DNA of 64,000 bases, taken from contig NZ_GG668576.1 in assembly GCF_000160755.1 (NCBI RefSeq), positions 260,757-324,756 of the forward strand. The letters are read 5' to 3'. A model generated the notes under the pieces. That model was not told the origin of the DNA and did no database searches. It saw only the letters and a list, made by a program, of their open reading frames with translations. Positions within the stretch are counted from its first letter, which is position 1. Each line of letters starts with the position of its first letter. Origin of the DNA: Proteus mirabilis ATCC 29906 (GTDB lineage: Bacteria > Pseudomonadota > Gammaproteobacteria > Enterobacterales > Enterobacteriaceae). Below, in pieces: positions 47,968-57,526 of the stretch. Both the position numbers and the translations under genes were made by a program.

Positions 47968-49152
47968 TTAAGCAGCTATTCTTTTTTCACTGTAGTTCAT
48001 ACCTTGCAGCATACAAAGCCAAGCTAGTACTGCGATCCCCATTAAAATAGCGAATAACGAAATAGGGGGCAAGGTTGTCAGGATATAACCACTAGCAAGT
48101 GGATTTAATGCAGCACCTAACCAACCTAGAGATTGTGCAGAGAAATAACTTGCTTTCATTCCTAACGGCGCAATATTATCGATCATCATATACTCACCAG
48201 GTGCATAAATCAGTTCACCAAAGGTAAATATTGCTATCGCCATTGCCCAGAAAATTAAATTATCACCCGCCAGCATAAAGCCCGCTAATCCTAAGATAAA
48301 AAAGAGTGTGCCTAAGGTCATTAATTTACGTAGTCTTTCAGCAACCACTTGTTTACCGACGATATATTGTAATGAGACGACAATGGCCGCATTGACGGGG
48401 AGGATCACCGCAATAGCAGATTCAGCCAATTTAGCATCATAAACAACTAAAAGGTATTGCGAAATACACGAAGCAAATGTACCAAAAGTTAATGTGCCAA
48501 AAAAAGTTGAAAGCACAAACCAGCCTAATGCTTTATCTTTTAGCATTATTTTCGGATCCCACTTTACACTATTTTCTTCTGTGGAATGGTCTACCACTGA
48601 ACGTTGCACAAAACATTGGATCATAAATAAAGGAATACTGGCGGATATTGCCGCTAACCAAAAAGGTAATTGGGTACCATACATTAATAATAATGTGCCA
48701 ATAGGTGGGCCAACCGTCCATCCGATATTAATAAAAGTATAGTTTAGTGAAAATATTTTAGGCTTTGCTGATATTGATAAAGTTTCAGAAAAATAAGCTT
48801 TCAATACCGTAGAAAAGACTAAATAGGAACAGTTAATAATTGAGAAGAAGATAACCACTAAAATAGTACTATTGACCATTGGGATAGCAGAAAATGCGAT
48901 AATAAAGGTAATAATAGAAAAAACCATATAACGTTTTTTTTCAAATTTATCTGCCAGCATACCAAAGGCAAGGCTGAATACTATCCCCGTAGTCAGTGAA
49001 ATAGACATTGCGATACCAATATCATCAACAGGCAATTTATATTGTCGTGATAAGTATATCGCCATAAAAGGCAGTGTTGCACCTCTTCCTATAGTCAGAA
49101 TAAGTGATGAAAACAGTAGTGCAGTTGTAGAACGAGATTTTTTTGAGAACAT
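47968..49152 (-). CDS. ydeE: Major facilitator exporter, YdeE-like
   Basis: A 394-residue 12-helix MFS transporter. The opening STTALLFSSLILTIGRGATLPFMAIYLSRQY and the segment GEYMMIDNIAPLGMKASYFSAQSLGWLGAALNPL are close to E. coli YdeE (395 residues), which exports dipeptides and some drugs. The MFS motif A appears as GMLADKFEKKRYM. The gene reads away from accA across a 260-base region, and no other gene shares its transcript. Confidence 0.9.
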   Translation of the reverse strand: MFSKKSRSTTALLFSSLILTIGRGATLPFMAIYLSRQYKLPVDDIGIAMSISLTTGIVFSLAFGMLADKFEKKRYMVFSIITFIIAFSAIPMVNSTILVVIFFSIINCSYLVFSTVLKAYFSETLSISAKPKIFSLNYTFINIGWTVGPPIGTLLLMYGTQLPFWLAAISASIPLFMIQCFVQRSVVDHSTEENSVKWDPKIMLKDKALGWFVLSTFFGTLTFGTFASCISQYLLVVYDAKLAESAIAVILPVNAAIVVSLQYIVGKQVVAERLRKLMTLGTLFFILGLAGFMLAGDNLIFWAMAIAIFTFGELIYAPGEYMMIDNIAPLGMKASYFSAQSLGWLGAALNPLASGYILTTLPPISLFAILMGIAVLAWLCMLQGMNYSEKRIAA

Positions 49153-49312
49153 ATTATCATTTTAATTATTTGTATTAATGGATTATTGTTGTGTTTGGTG
49201 ATTTTCTGGTGAAAACTGTCCAGCTGTATATTTATACATAACTTATAAATAACTGTATAGAGATAAAAGCTAGAAAATAAATTTTTTTAATCACTACCTA
49301 TTTTATTATCCC

Positions 49313-49340
49313 ATTTTTGATAACACTGTTTATCAAAAAT
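49313..49340. promoter_or_regulatory. Perfect inverted repeat between ydeE and accA
   Basis: ATTTTTGATAA (49313-49323) and TTATCAAAAAT (49330-49340) pair perfectly across 6 bases. It lies 75 bases before the accA start in the divergent intergenic region, where an operator would be expected. Confidence 0.5.
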
Positions 49341-49414
49341 ATCTCTATAACAATAAGTTAGTTTTCTCTAGACTAAATAGTTTGATATAACCCGATTTAG
49401 CTAAGAGGCAAATT

Positions 49415-50377
49415 ATGTCTATTATTCATCTTGAATTTGAAAAGCCTATTGTTGAATTAGACGAGAAAATAGATGCATTACTTGCATTTAAACAGTCTCA
49501 AGATGAAACAACGGTAGTTGATATAGACGAAGAAATCGCCAAACTTCGCCAAAAAAGCCTTTCATTAACACGCTCTATATTTTCTGATTTAGGGGATTGG
49601 GAGATCGTACAGTTAGCACGTCATCCTATGCGCCCTTATACATTAGATTATATCAAAGCTATTTTTACTGATTTCCAAGAGTTGGCCGGCGATCGTGCTT
49701 ATGCTGATGATAAAGCGATTGTTGCAGGGTTAGCGCGTTTAGATAGAAAACCAGTGATGATTATCGGTCAACAAAAAGGGCGAGACACTAAAGAGAAAGT
49801 AAAAAGAAACTTTGGTATGCCATCACCAGAAGGTTATCGGAAAGCATTACGCCTGATGAAAATGGCTGAACGCTTCCATTTACCAGTGATTATTTTTATT
49901 GACTCCGCGGGTGCTTATCCGGGGGTTGGTGCTGAAGAGCGGGGGCAATCAGAAGCCATAGCACGAAATATTCTTGAAATGTCCCGATTAAAAACACCGA
50001 TAATTTGTACAATAACAGGGGAAGGTTTTTCTGGTGGTGCATTAGCAATAGGTGTGGGGGATCGAGTAAATATGTTGCAATATAGTACTTATGCTGCCAT
50101 ATCGCCCGAAGGCTGTGCCTCTATTTTATGGAAAAATGCTGATAAAGCACCTATTGCCGCCCAAACCATGGGAATGACGGCACCTAAATTACAGGCATTG
50201 GGTATTATAGACTCAATTATTCCTGAACCATTGGGAGGCGCACATCGCCACTACCAGCAAGCGGCTGAATTCGTAAAAAAACAGCTCCTCGCAGATTTAA
50301 CAGAATTGAATAGTTATTCTAAAGAAGAACTGCTTGAGAAACGTTATCAAAAATTAATGTCCTATGGTTATTGTTAA
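49415..50377 (+). CDS. accA: Acetyl-CoA carboxylase carboxyltransferase alpha subunit, divergent stand-alone copy
   Basis: A 320-residue AccA, similar to E. coli AccA (319) over its whole length and ending in [11 protein letters not shown]. Conserved parts include [30 protein letters not shown] and [10 protein letters not shown]-like [10 protein letters not shown]. Two changes stand out at normally fixed places: FIDTPGAYPG reads [10 protein letters not shown] (Ser164-Ala165), and GEGGSGGALA reads [10 protein letters not shown] (Phe205). In enterobacteria accA normally follows dnaE; here the gene is alone, with its own terminator, between ydeE and a LysR gene. I infer a second, divergent copy, perhaps giving tolerance to carboxyltransferase inhibitors, or a relocated housekeeping copy. 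Confidence 0.88.
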   Translation: MSIIHLEFEKPIVELDEKIDALLAFKQSQDETTVVDIDEEIAKLRQKSLSLTRSIFSDLGDWEIVQLARHPMRPYTLDYIKAIFTDFQELAGDRAYADDKAIVAGLARLDRKPVMIIGQQKGRDTKEKVKRNFGMPSPEGYRKALRLMKMAERFHLPVIIFIDSAGAYPGVGAEERGQSEAIARNILEMSRLKTPIICTITGEGFSGGALAIGVGDRVNMLQYSTYAAISPEGCASILWKNADKAPIAAQTMGMTAPKLQALGIIDSIIPEPLGGAHRHYQQAAEFVKKQLLADLTELNSYSKEELLEKRYQKLMSYGYC

Positions 50378-50409
50378 TTCTTTTCAAGTGAGAGAGCAAT
50401 CAATGTTAC

Positions 50410-50449
50410 ACTGCCTATATTCAATACTCCCCATATAGGCAGTATTTTT
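50410..50449 (+). terminator. Terminator of accA, abutting the LysR start codon
   Basis: ACTGCCTATAT (50410-50420) and ATATAGGCAGT (50433-50443) form a perfect 11-bp stem followed by ATTTTT. The LysR ATG at 50450 follows at once. Confidence 0.85.
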
Positions 50450-51337
50450 ATGTCAATTGACCTTAATTTATTACGTATTTTTTCTGCGGTTGCAGAGCAA
50501 GCACAGTTTGCCAGTGCTGCACGATCGCTTTCTATGCCAACATCTAATGTCAGTAGAGCAATAAAACAGCTAGAACAACAGCTTAACTGCCGATTAATTG
50601 ATAGAACCACGCGAAAAATGCGTTTAACTGAGCAAGGGAAAATCTTGTATCAGCAAGCCAAAAAGACCTTATATGAATTAGATAATGTTGTAGAACATAT
50701 AACGAGTGATGGACCATTAACAGGAACCTTTAGACTCACGATACCCAGTGAATATGGCAGTGAGTTACTTGCCGATATTTTAGCGGATTTTGCTGCACTT
50801 CATCCTAACTTAACCATTCAATGTGATACGCAGCTAATGCCAAGAAATGTTATAGAAGATGATATTGATTTACTTCTAACATTTCATCGTGGCCAATTAG
50901 CCGATAGTAGCTACCATTCACGTCTCATAAAGTCGTGGCGTAGTATTGTTGTTGCCTCAGAGAGCTTATTAGCAAAAACGGGTATCCCTACAGATATTGA
51001 ACAACTAAGCCAATTACCTTGTATTTCCAGTTTAAGTGCATTAGAAGGGCAGCCGTGGATCTTTATTGATAAAGAGCAGAACCCTGTAAAAGTGACAATT
51101 AATAGCTGTTATCGTGTAAATAGTGCTATCTTAGCCAAAGCTGCCGTATTAAAAGGTTTAGGTTTTGCTATTTTAGCTGAACATTGTTGCCTTGATGCGA
51201 TAAAGGCAGGCAAATTGCGAGCCATTTCTTTTCCTCAACAGCCCGCATCAATTAGTTTAGTCGCGATATATGCAAGTCGTCGTTCGCTTTCACGTAATAT
51301 TGAACATTTTCTTGCATTTTTAACTCAGCGTTTATAA
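50450..51337 (+). CDS. LysR-family transcriptional regulator
   Basis: A 295-residue LysR protein. The N-terminal winged helix (about 2-62) reads LNLLRIFSAVAEQAQFASAARSLSMPTSNVSRAIKQLEQQLNC in style, with the usual VSRAIKQLE recognition helix. The rest is a two-lobed effector domain (DLLLTFHRGQLADSSYHSRLI). It resembles the CrgA/DmlR-type subgroup that often controls oxidoreductases or exporters. The ATG sits at the foot of the accA terminator, with no visible ribosome site. It converges on the DHA2 exporter gene with a 3-base gap. Confidence 0.85.
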   Translation: MSIDLNLLRIFSAVAEQAQFASAARSLSMPTSNVSRAIKQLEQQLNCRLIDRTTRKMRLTEQGKILYQQAKKTLYELDNVVEHITSDGPLTGTFRLTIPSEYGSELLADILADFAALHPNLTIQCDTQLMPRNVIEDDIDLLLTFHRGQLADSSYHSRLIKSWRSIVVASESLLAKTGIPTDIEQLSQLPCISSLSALEGQPWIFIDKEQNPVKVTINSCYRVNSAILAKAAVLKGLGFAILAEHCCLDAIKAGKLRAISFPQQPASISLVAIYASRRSLSRNIEHFLAFLTQRL

Positions 51338-51340
51338 TAA

Positions 51341-52843
51341 TTAATCCGCTATCTGCTGAGAAAGTGCACCTTGTTTCTCTTTGCAAGGAAAAAGCATAAT
51401 AAACAGAGTAATAAAACAGGAAAGTCCTGCGGTTAGCATGGCATAGGCAAATCCTGAATTAAATGCTTCAGGTAATAGGGCAACCAACTGATTATCTAGG
51501 GAAGCGGTTTTATTTTCTGTTACTAACGTAATAATATTAATCGGTTCTGCCACTATTCCTAATGCTTGACTTTGTATCATCATATAATTAATTGCTTGCT
51601 GTATCATTAATGTACCTAATAACGCAATTCCCATTGTCATACCGGTTTGTCTTAATGCATTCATGGTTGCAGACGCCATGCCCGAGCGGGACGGTGCTAC
51701 ACTTTTCATCACTAAAACCCCGATTGCGGGTGTCGCTAATCCCATTCCTGCACCTAAGATAAATAAATAGCTTCCTGTTATTGTGTAAGAGCTATTTGTT
51801 GCTAATGTTGCCAATAAACAAGAAGATATTGCAATCAACAAAAAGCCAAAGATCATTAATTTTCTAACAGATATATAACGAGAGAACCGTCCAAATAACA
51901 TAGAAAAAAGAGCCATGGCGATAAACTCAGGAGCCATTCTTAAACCTGTTTCTAATGCACTCCAGCCTTGTGCTTTTTGTAGGAAAAAAGCGATAAAAAA
52001 GACATTACTATAAGTGGCAAATCCCAAAGTAAAAGAGGAAAGGTTATATTGGAAAAACGAGCGATCTTTAAATAACGATAGCGGTAATAACGGGCGTTCA
52101 ATACGTTTTTCGACTATAACAAACAGGGTAATAAAAATCAGACCGACAATTAATGCGAATACAGTACGATAATCAGACCAACCTACAGAGCCAGCTTCAA
52201 TAAAACCATAGGTTAGTAAACCTAATCCCAAGATACTGGTTAATTGTCCTAGGGGATCTAACGCAACATCCTCAGGATCGGCACTTTCACTTAATCCATA
52301 CCAGCCTAGTAATACTGTAATAGCACCAATAGGAATATTAATAAGAAATATACTTGCCCAACCACTGGCATGAACTAATGCACCACCAAGGATAGGGCCA
52401 ATAATCAGCGATAATGCACTAACCGAAGACCAAATACCAATAATACGGATACGTTCAATATCAACAGGAAAGGCATGTGTAATAAGTGATAATGCGCCAG
52501 GAATAAGGGCTGCAGCTGCAATACCTTGGATAATACGCCCAAGGATTAATATTTCATGTTGTTGTGCAATAGCACAGATAAGGGAGCCTAGAGTGAAAAT
52601 AATCACCCTCCAGAGCCACACTTTTTTTCGTCCGAAACGATCACTTAATGGCCCTGAAGACAAAATACAAGCTGATAGACATAGTGCATAAGCATCCACA
52701 ATCCACTGTAATGTAGCCATATTGGCATTAATATCATTCTGAATAGTAGGTAGAGCAACATTGACGATACTAATATCAAGAGTGGCCATAAATGTGCCTA
52801 AACAGATAGCACAAATAAGTGACAACCGTTTTGTATAACTCAT
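51341..52843 (-). CDS. DHA2-family (14-helix) MFS multidrug exporter
   Basis: A 500-residue inner-membrane drug/proton antiporter with 14 predicted helices. The DHA2 signatures are present: TLDISIVNVALPTIQ in helix 1 with the helix-1 Asp, SDRFGRKKVW (motif A) and GPILGGALVHASGWASIFLINIPIG (motif C and D2 region). It resembles QacA/SmvA/EmrB-type exporters. There is no adaptor gene beside it, so it works alone or with a partner elsewhere. It is transcribed divergently from the tetR gene, with a palindromic operator between them, so repression by that TetR is likely. Confidence 0.9.
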   Translation of the reverse strand: MSYTKRLSLICAICLGTFMATLDISIVNVALPTIQNDINANMATLQWIVDAYALCLSACILSSGPLSDRFGRKKVWLWRVIIFTLGSLICAIAQQHEILILGRIIQGIAAAALIPGALSLITHAFPVDIERIRIIGIWSSVSALSLIIGPILGGALVHASGWASIFLINIPIGAITVLLGWYGLSESADPEDVALDPLGQLTSILGLGLLTYGFIEAGSVGWSDYRTVFALIVGLIFITLFVIVEKRIERPLLPLSLFKDRSFFQYNLSSFTLGFATYSNVFFIAFFLQKAQGWSALETGLRMAPEFIAMALFSMLFGRFSRYISVRKLMIFGFLLIAISSCLLATLATNSSYTITGSYLFILGAGMGLATPAIGVLVMKSVAPSRSGMASATMNALRQTGMTMGIALLGTLMIQQAINYMMIQSQALGIVAEPINIITLVTENKTASLDNQLVALLPEAFNSGFAYAMLTAGLSCFITLFIMLFPCKEKQGALSQQIAD

Positions 52844-52893
52844 AAGTTTTATTACCTTTATGGTGAAATAATAGTAGTATCACAATATCCGAC

Positions 52894-52906
52894 TGACCGT
52901 CGGTCA
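52894..52906. promoter_or_regulatory. TetR-type operator between the exporter and its regulator
   Basis: TGACCG-T-CGGTCA is a perfect 13-bp palindrome, about 50 bases before the exporter start and 90 before tetR. On the minus strand it overlaps a plausible -35 element (TTGACC). Confidence 0.75.
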
Positions 52907-52997
52907 ATCAATTGATGATAATAAGTTTCATTTACGGTTATTGTGGCTATTCTCAATATGGAGTACCCTTTAACAGCCACTTAGAGGGAGATGAGCA

Positions 52998-53594
52998 ATG
53001 TCATTAGAAGAAAAAAATATCGATAAACCAAGAACAAAGCCAGCCGAAGTTCGTTTAGAAGAGTTAATGAACGCCGCAGAAACACTATTTCTTGAAAAAG
53101 GATTTGATGCCACAACCGTCAGCGATATTGTAAAACAAGCGGGGGTCGCTAAAGGAACGTATTATCACTATTTTACGGCAAAAACAGATATTCTCGACGC
53201 ACTGCGAACTCGATATATGGATTGGTATATTGATAAAGTTGAGCAAGCAATGGCAAGCTGCCAAATTCAAGATTTTCGCGCTAAATTAAAACAGTGGTGT
53301 GAAACTAGCGTTATTGCTTATGTTGAAAAACAAGAATTACACGATATGCTTTTTCATCAAGTCTTTCATCAAAGCGGTAATATTCATGAAAATAGGGCGC
53401 TACAGCAGTTACAAACGATATTAATGGGGGGGACAGAGAATAAAACGTGGCAAGTCCTACAGCCTGAATTAACCTGCACGCTTATTTATCATGGTATGCA
53501 TGCTGCCGTTGATAATTTAGAACACAGTACGGAATACACACCACAAACATTAGGTGCGCTATTATATCGACAATTTACACAATTATTAAGTTAA
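52998..53594 (+). CDS. TetR-family repressor
   Basis: A 198-residue regulator. The N-terminal TetR domain (about 18-70) has MNAAETLFLEKGFDATTVSDIVKQAGVAKGTYYHYF, cut here to its pattern: the helix-turn-helix VSDIVKQAGVAKGTYYHYF. The C-terminal ligand domain is helical and unlike a named subfamily. It reads divergently from the DHA2 exporter, the classic local repressor arrangement. A GGGAGATG ribosome site precedes the ATG at 52998. The inducing drug is unknown. Confidence 0.9.
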   Translation: MSLEEKNIDKPRTKPAEVRLEELMNAAETLFLEKGFDATTVSDIVKQAGVAKGTYYHYFTAKTDILDALRTRYMDWYIDKVEQAMASCQIQDFRAKLKQWCETSVIAYVEKQELHDMLFHQVFHQSGNIHENRALQQLQTILMGGTENKTWQVLQPELTCTLIYHGMHAAVDNLEHSTEYTPQTLGALLYRQFTQLLS

Positions 53595-54027
53595 CCAGAC
53601 TATTAAATAATGAATATTCGGGTTGTTGACATAAAATAGGCGTGACATTGTTACAAAAAAGAAAATTGGGCGCGATTAACAACCGAAATCATTTATGGTG
53701 TTTCTAATATTGTTGCATCACTTTTATGCGGTTGTCTGTTTCTTAGCAACATAACCATAAGGTAGGACTTCAAAAGAGCAACATGGTAATTTCATCAAAA
53801 ATGAAAGGGGATTATGATTGACTCGTGGTTGGTAACATATAACAACAGAATGTTAAATTTCAAACAAAAAAACATGTATTAATCTTTATATATTTAAATG
53901 CCACATGAAATTAATATTACCTATATTTTTAATATAATGATGTAATTAAAAGATAAAATAAAATATTTTCCCAATATAAATAAACAGAAGCATTTCAATT
54001 AATATGTAATTATCATTAAGGTGTTAT
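53595..54027. other. Non-coding region upstream of the effector-like gene
   Basis: About 430 bases. Composition shifts from ordinary near tetR to very AT-rich after about 53830, suggesting a junction of acquired DNA. A TATAAT hexamer at 53933-53938 could be the -10 of the effector-like gene. Only ORFs of a dozen codons were seen. Confidence 0.5.
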
Positions 54028-55032
54028 ATGAGTAAATTAACAATTGGTGGAGTGAATATATCAACTTCGCAAATAAACAAATTATCACACGCATCTAAAG
54101 CTAGAGATGCAATGTCTATTTGGGAAAAAATAAAAGACTGGTTTAATCATGGTCAAAAAGAACATGTGCTTAAATTACTTTATCATACCTATTTCAATCC
54201 TAAAAATTCAATATTTGATAAGGTTGATTGCTTTGCAGAATTATATTCTATGACAGGGGAACAATATAAAGATAATTTTCATTTATATTTAAAAGATGGT
54301 TATGATTTAAAAATGAAATTTGTTATAAAAAACGTTTATAATGGTGAGGTATCATTAGATAATTTAATTAAAGACATGATAGATCGGATACATAATAAAA
54401 ATCCAAGTATAAAAGAAGACATAGAAAACATAAGAAGTTATATAAAAAAAAGACTGCATGAAATTCCTAATGAAGCCAATTATGATATTAATCAATACAA
54501 TGTCTATTTATCCCAGATAAAAAACGACTTACTACCAAATAATTATTTTAACGTAGAGCGTTATTTGGATGGTGTAACAGATTTTGTTCGTTTATATAAT
54601 ATAAATAATTCTAGAATTAATGTAGACGATAAAATTGAAGACCGTTGTAAATTACAAAAACTTATGAATATAATACAGCATATTGATATAGAATATAGAA
54701 AAAATATTCAAATAAAACTTGTGAAGAATACTGTTGCTTTAAATATAAAAGATAAAAATTCAAAAGAGTTTTTGAATTTAATTAAAATCGAATTATTGTC
54801 ATTGTACAATCCTCATGTAGGTATAATAGAAGGATTTATAAAACATGGAATGGAAACTTTATTTAAAGATGAAGACAAAAAAGAAAAAGCCTGTGGATCA
54901 TTAAGGAAAGCTATTATTGATTATAACTTTCCATTTATTAGAACACTTGAATTCAATGTTACTGATGAGACTATAAATAATATTTATATAAATAATATAG
55001 TACCAAGTGAGTATATCTCCTTCCGCCAATAA
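54028..55032 (+). CDS. Probable type III secretion effector with a SifA/SopD2/SseJ-type N-terminus
   Basis: 334 residues, very AT-rich gene, no signal peptide or membrane segment. Residues 32-39 read WEKIKDWF, preceded by an N-terminal MSKLTIGG. In Salmonella translocated effectors the first 140 or so residues share WEK(I/M)xxFF: SifA has LWEKIKDFF after MPITIG, and SopD2 has VWDRFKDCF followed by KKQEVLEVLY, comparable with QKEHVLKLLYHTY here. The following helices (FDKVDCFAELYSM) also keep the pattern. The C-terminal two thirds, helical and Lys/Asn-rich, are unrecognised. No secretion genes are in the window, so a type III system must lie elsewhere if the gene is functional. Confidence 0.7.
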   Translation: MSKLTIGGVNISTSQINKLSHASKARDAMSIWEKIKDWFNHGQKEHVLKLLYHTYFNPKNSIFDKVDCFAELYSMTGEQYKDNFHLYLKDGYDLKMKFVIKNVYNGEVSLDNLIKDMIDRIHNKNPSIKEDIENIRSYIKKRLHEIPNEANYDINQYNVYLSQIKNDLLPNNYFNVERYLDGVTDFVRLYNINNSRINVDDKIEDRCKLQKLMNIIQHIDIEYRKNIQIKLVKNTVALNIKDKNSKEFLNLIKIELLSLYNPHVGIIEGFIKHGMETLFKDEDKKEKACGSLRKAIIDYNFPFIRTLEFNVTDETINNIYINNIVPSEYISFRQ

Positions 55033-55100
55033 CAAACGCCCATAATTACAATGAATTAAGTGACAATAGCTACAGCTATAACTCTATCTTTAAATAAAAT

Positions 55101-55141
55101 AAAGGCTTGGAACGTAAAATAACACCAAGCCTTTTATTTTT
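55101..55141. terminator. Terminator after the effector-like gene, shared with ybiT
   Basis: AAAGGCTTGG (55101-55110) and CCAAGCCTTT (55125-55134) form a perfect 10-bp stem, followed by ATTTTTT, between convergent genes. Confidence 0.88.
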
Positions 55142-55164
55142 TATATTAATAAATAAGTGGGGTA

Positions 55165-56763
55165 CTAACCATCAATCCCTTTCTTAGCCAAGAACTCATC
55201 ATAAGTGCCTTGGAAATTAGTCACTTTTTCAGGCGTAATTTCAATAATGCGGTTAGCCAATGAGCTGACAAACTCACGATCGTGAGAAACAAAAATTAAC
55301 GTCCCTTGATAGAGTTCTAACGCCATATTCAGTGACTCAATAGATTCCATATCTAAGTGGTTGGTAGGTTCATCCATAATCAGAACGTTTGGTTTTTGCA
55401 TCATTAATTTACCAAACAGCATTCTGCCTTTTTCACCACCAGATAATACTTTGACTGATTTTTTAATATCATCTTGTGAGAAAAGAAGGCGACCCAATAC
55501 ACTACGCACCGACTGTTCATCGTCTTCTGGCTTCATCCATAAACTCATCCAATCGAAAACGGTCATATCAACTTCAAAATCAGTGGCATGATCTTGTGCA
55601 TAATAACCTATAGTGGCATTTTCAGACCATTTAACGCGTCCATTATCAGGCGTTAATTCACCCACTAATGTTTTGATCATGGTTGATTTACCCACACCAT
55701 TGGTGCCTAAAATCGCCACTTTTTCGCCCACTTCCAGCATCATATTTACGTCTTTAAATAAAGGCGTATTTGCTTCATAACCTTTAGCAATATTCTCTAC
55801 TTCTAACGCATTACGAAATAATTTCTTCTCTTGCTCAAAACGAATAAAGGGATTTTGTCGGCTGGAAGCTTTAACTTCGGTTAATTGAATTTTTTCAATT
55901 TGTTTTGCACGCGAAGTGGCTTGACGAGACTTTGATGCATTAGCACTAAAGCGGCTAACAAAGGATTGTAATTCACTAATTTGTGCTTTTTTCTTTGCAT
56001 TATCAGCGAGTAAACGTTCACGCGCTTGTGTTGCCGCTAACATATACTCATCATAATTACCTGGGTGAACTGTTAATCCACCATAGTCAAGATCGGCCAT
56101 ATGAGTACACACCATATTTAAAAAATGGCGGTCATGGGAAATGATGATCATAGTGCTATTACGTTCATTTAATGTTTGTTCTAGCCAGCGGATCGTATCA
56201 ATATCTAAGTTATTCGTCGGTTCATCAAGTAATAAGATGTCAGGATCAGCGAATAGGGCTTGTGCAAGGAGCACACGTAGTTTCCATCCTGGCGCCACTT
56301 CACTCATTGGGCCATTATGTTGCTCAAGTGGAATACCAACGTTTAATAATAATTCACCGGCACGTGATTCAACGGTGTAACCGTCCATTTCACCGAATTT
56401 CACTTCAAGATCGGCAACACGTAAACCCTCTTCTTCGCTCATTTCCGGTAAGCTATAAATACGTTCACGCTCTTGTTTAATTTCCCATAACTCAGCGTGC
56501 CCCATAATTACCGTATCAAGCACGGTAAACTCTTCATAAGCAAACTGATCTTGTTTTAGCTTACCCAAACGCTCATTAGGATCAAGGAATACGTTACCGC
56601 TAGTAGGCGCGAGATCACCACCGAGAATTTTCATAAAGGTGGATTTACCGCTGCCGTTAGCACCGATTAAACCATAGCGATTACCGCCACCAAACTTAAC
56701 AGAAATGTTTTCAAACAGTGGCTTCGAACCAAACTGCATAGTGATATTATTACTTATTAACAA
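55165..56763 (-). CDS. ybiT: ABC-F translation factor YbiT
   Basis: A soluble twin-ATPase ABC-F protein, 532 residues, nearly collinear with E. coli YbiT (530). It begins [27 protein letters not shown]-like, with Walker [10 protein letters not shown] and GTNGVGKST, signatures [11 protein letters not shown] and LSGGEKGRM, and Walker [12 protein letters not shown] and [11 protein letters not shown]. The linker [20 protein letters not shown] is typical. YbiT modulates ribosome function; its precise task is still debated. It is a single gene, part of the conserved core. It is distinct from the ABC-F at 38790. Confidence 0.96.
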   Translation of the reverse strand: MLISNNITMQFGSKPLFENISVKFGGGNRYGLIGANGSGKSTFMKILGGDLAPTSGNVFLDPNERLGKLKQDQFAYEEFTVLDTVIMGHAELWEIKQERERIYSLPEMSEEEGLRVADLEVKFGEMDGYTVESRAGELLLNVGIPLEQHNGPMSEVAPGWKLRVLLAQALFADPDILLLDEPTNNLDIDTIRWLEQTLNERNSTMIIISHDRHFLNMVCTHMADLDYGGLTVHPGNYDEYMLAATQARERLLADNAKKKAQISELQSFVSRFSANASKSRQATSRAKQIEKIQLTEVKASSRQNPFIRFEQEKKLFRNALEVENIAKGYEANTPLFKDVNMMLEVGEKVAILGTNGVGKSTMIKTLVGELTPDNGRVKWSENATIGYYAQDHATDFEVDMTVFDWMSLWMKPEDDEQSVRSVLGRLLFSQDDIKKSVKVLSGGEKGRMLFGKLMMQKPNVLIMDEPTNHLDMESIESLNMALELYQGTLIFVSHDREFVSSLANRIIEITPEKVTNFQGTYDEFLAKKGIDG

Positions 56764-57014
56764 GACGAATACTCATGATTAGTGAATGATAAAGATAATG
56801 GGGCGGCATTATGCCATAAACTTACCCCATTAAGACAGTAGAGTAAGGTTAGCCGATGACTTATTTTACGATATCATGCACTTTTACGCGTTAATCACTT
56901 AACACTTAACTCAAAAAGACTATGTGATTTATCTGCTTTAAATAACGATATGAGTGGGAATGTGTTATTTTAATAGGATTAATTTTCAAAAAGAAACAAT
57001 CAAAGAGAGTTACT

Positions 57015-57470
57015 ATGCCGATATGGGTTGATGCTGATGCCTGTCCTAAAGTTATTAAAGAGATACTTTATCGGGCAGCAGATAGAGAAAAAGTGATGAT
57101 CACTTTTGTGGCAAATCAGCGATTAAGTATACCCGCATCGCCTTATTTGCGCACATTGCAGGTTTCTGCAGGTTTTGATGTGGCTGATAATGAAATTGTA
57201 CAACGTGCAAACCAAGATGATTTGGTGATCACTGCCGATATTCCTTTAGCGGCTGAAGTGATCGAAAAAGGGGCTATTGCACTAAATCCTCGAGGTGAAC
57301 GTTATACAGAGTCAACAATCCGCGAACGATTAAATATTCGTGATTTTATGGATACGATGAGAGCAAGTGGCATTCAAACAGGAGGACCGGCAAGTTTATC
57401 ACAGCGCGACCGGCAACTTTTTGCTAATGAGTTGGATAAATGGTTACTACAGCAAAAACGTAAAAAATAA
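57015..57470 (+). CDS. yaiI: YaiI/YqxD family protein (DUF188, PIN-like)
   Basis: A conserved cytoplasmic protein of 151 residues (E. coli YaiI 152). It starts [18 protein letters not shown], the family signature, and has [20 protein letters not shown] and NPRGERYTE. The Asp-rich layout resembles PIN nucleases, but no activity is established to my knowledge. It is followed 56 bases later by the exported amidohydrolase, possibly on one transcript. Confidence 0.92.
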   Translation: MPIWVDADACPKVIKEILYRAADREKVMITFVANQRLSIPASPYLRTLQVSAGFDVADNEIVQRANQDDLVITADIPLAAEVIEKGAIALNPRGERYTESTIRERLNIRDFMDTMRASGIQTGGPASLSQRDRQLFANELDKWLLQQKRKK

Positions 57471-57526
57471 TAAATTATCAATAAAATAATAAACTTTTGA
57501 ATATTCTTACCATCCGAGAGGTAGTT

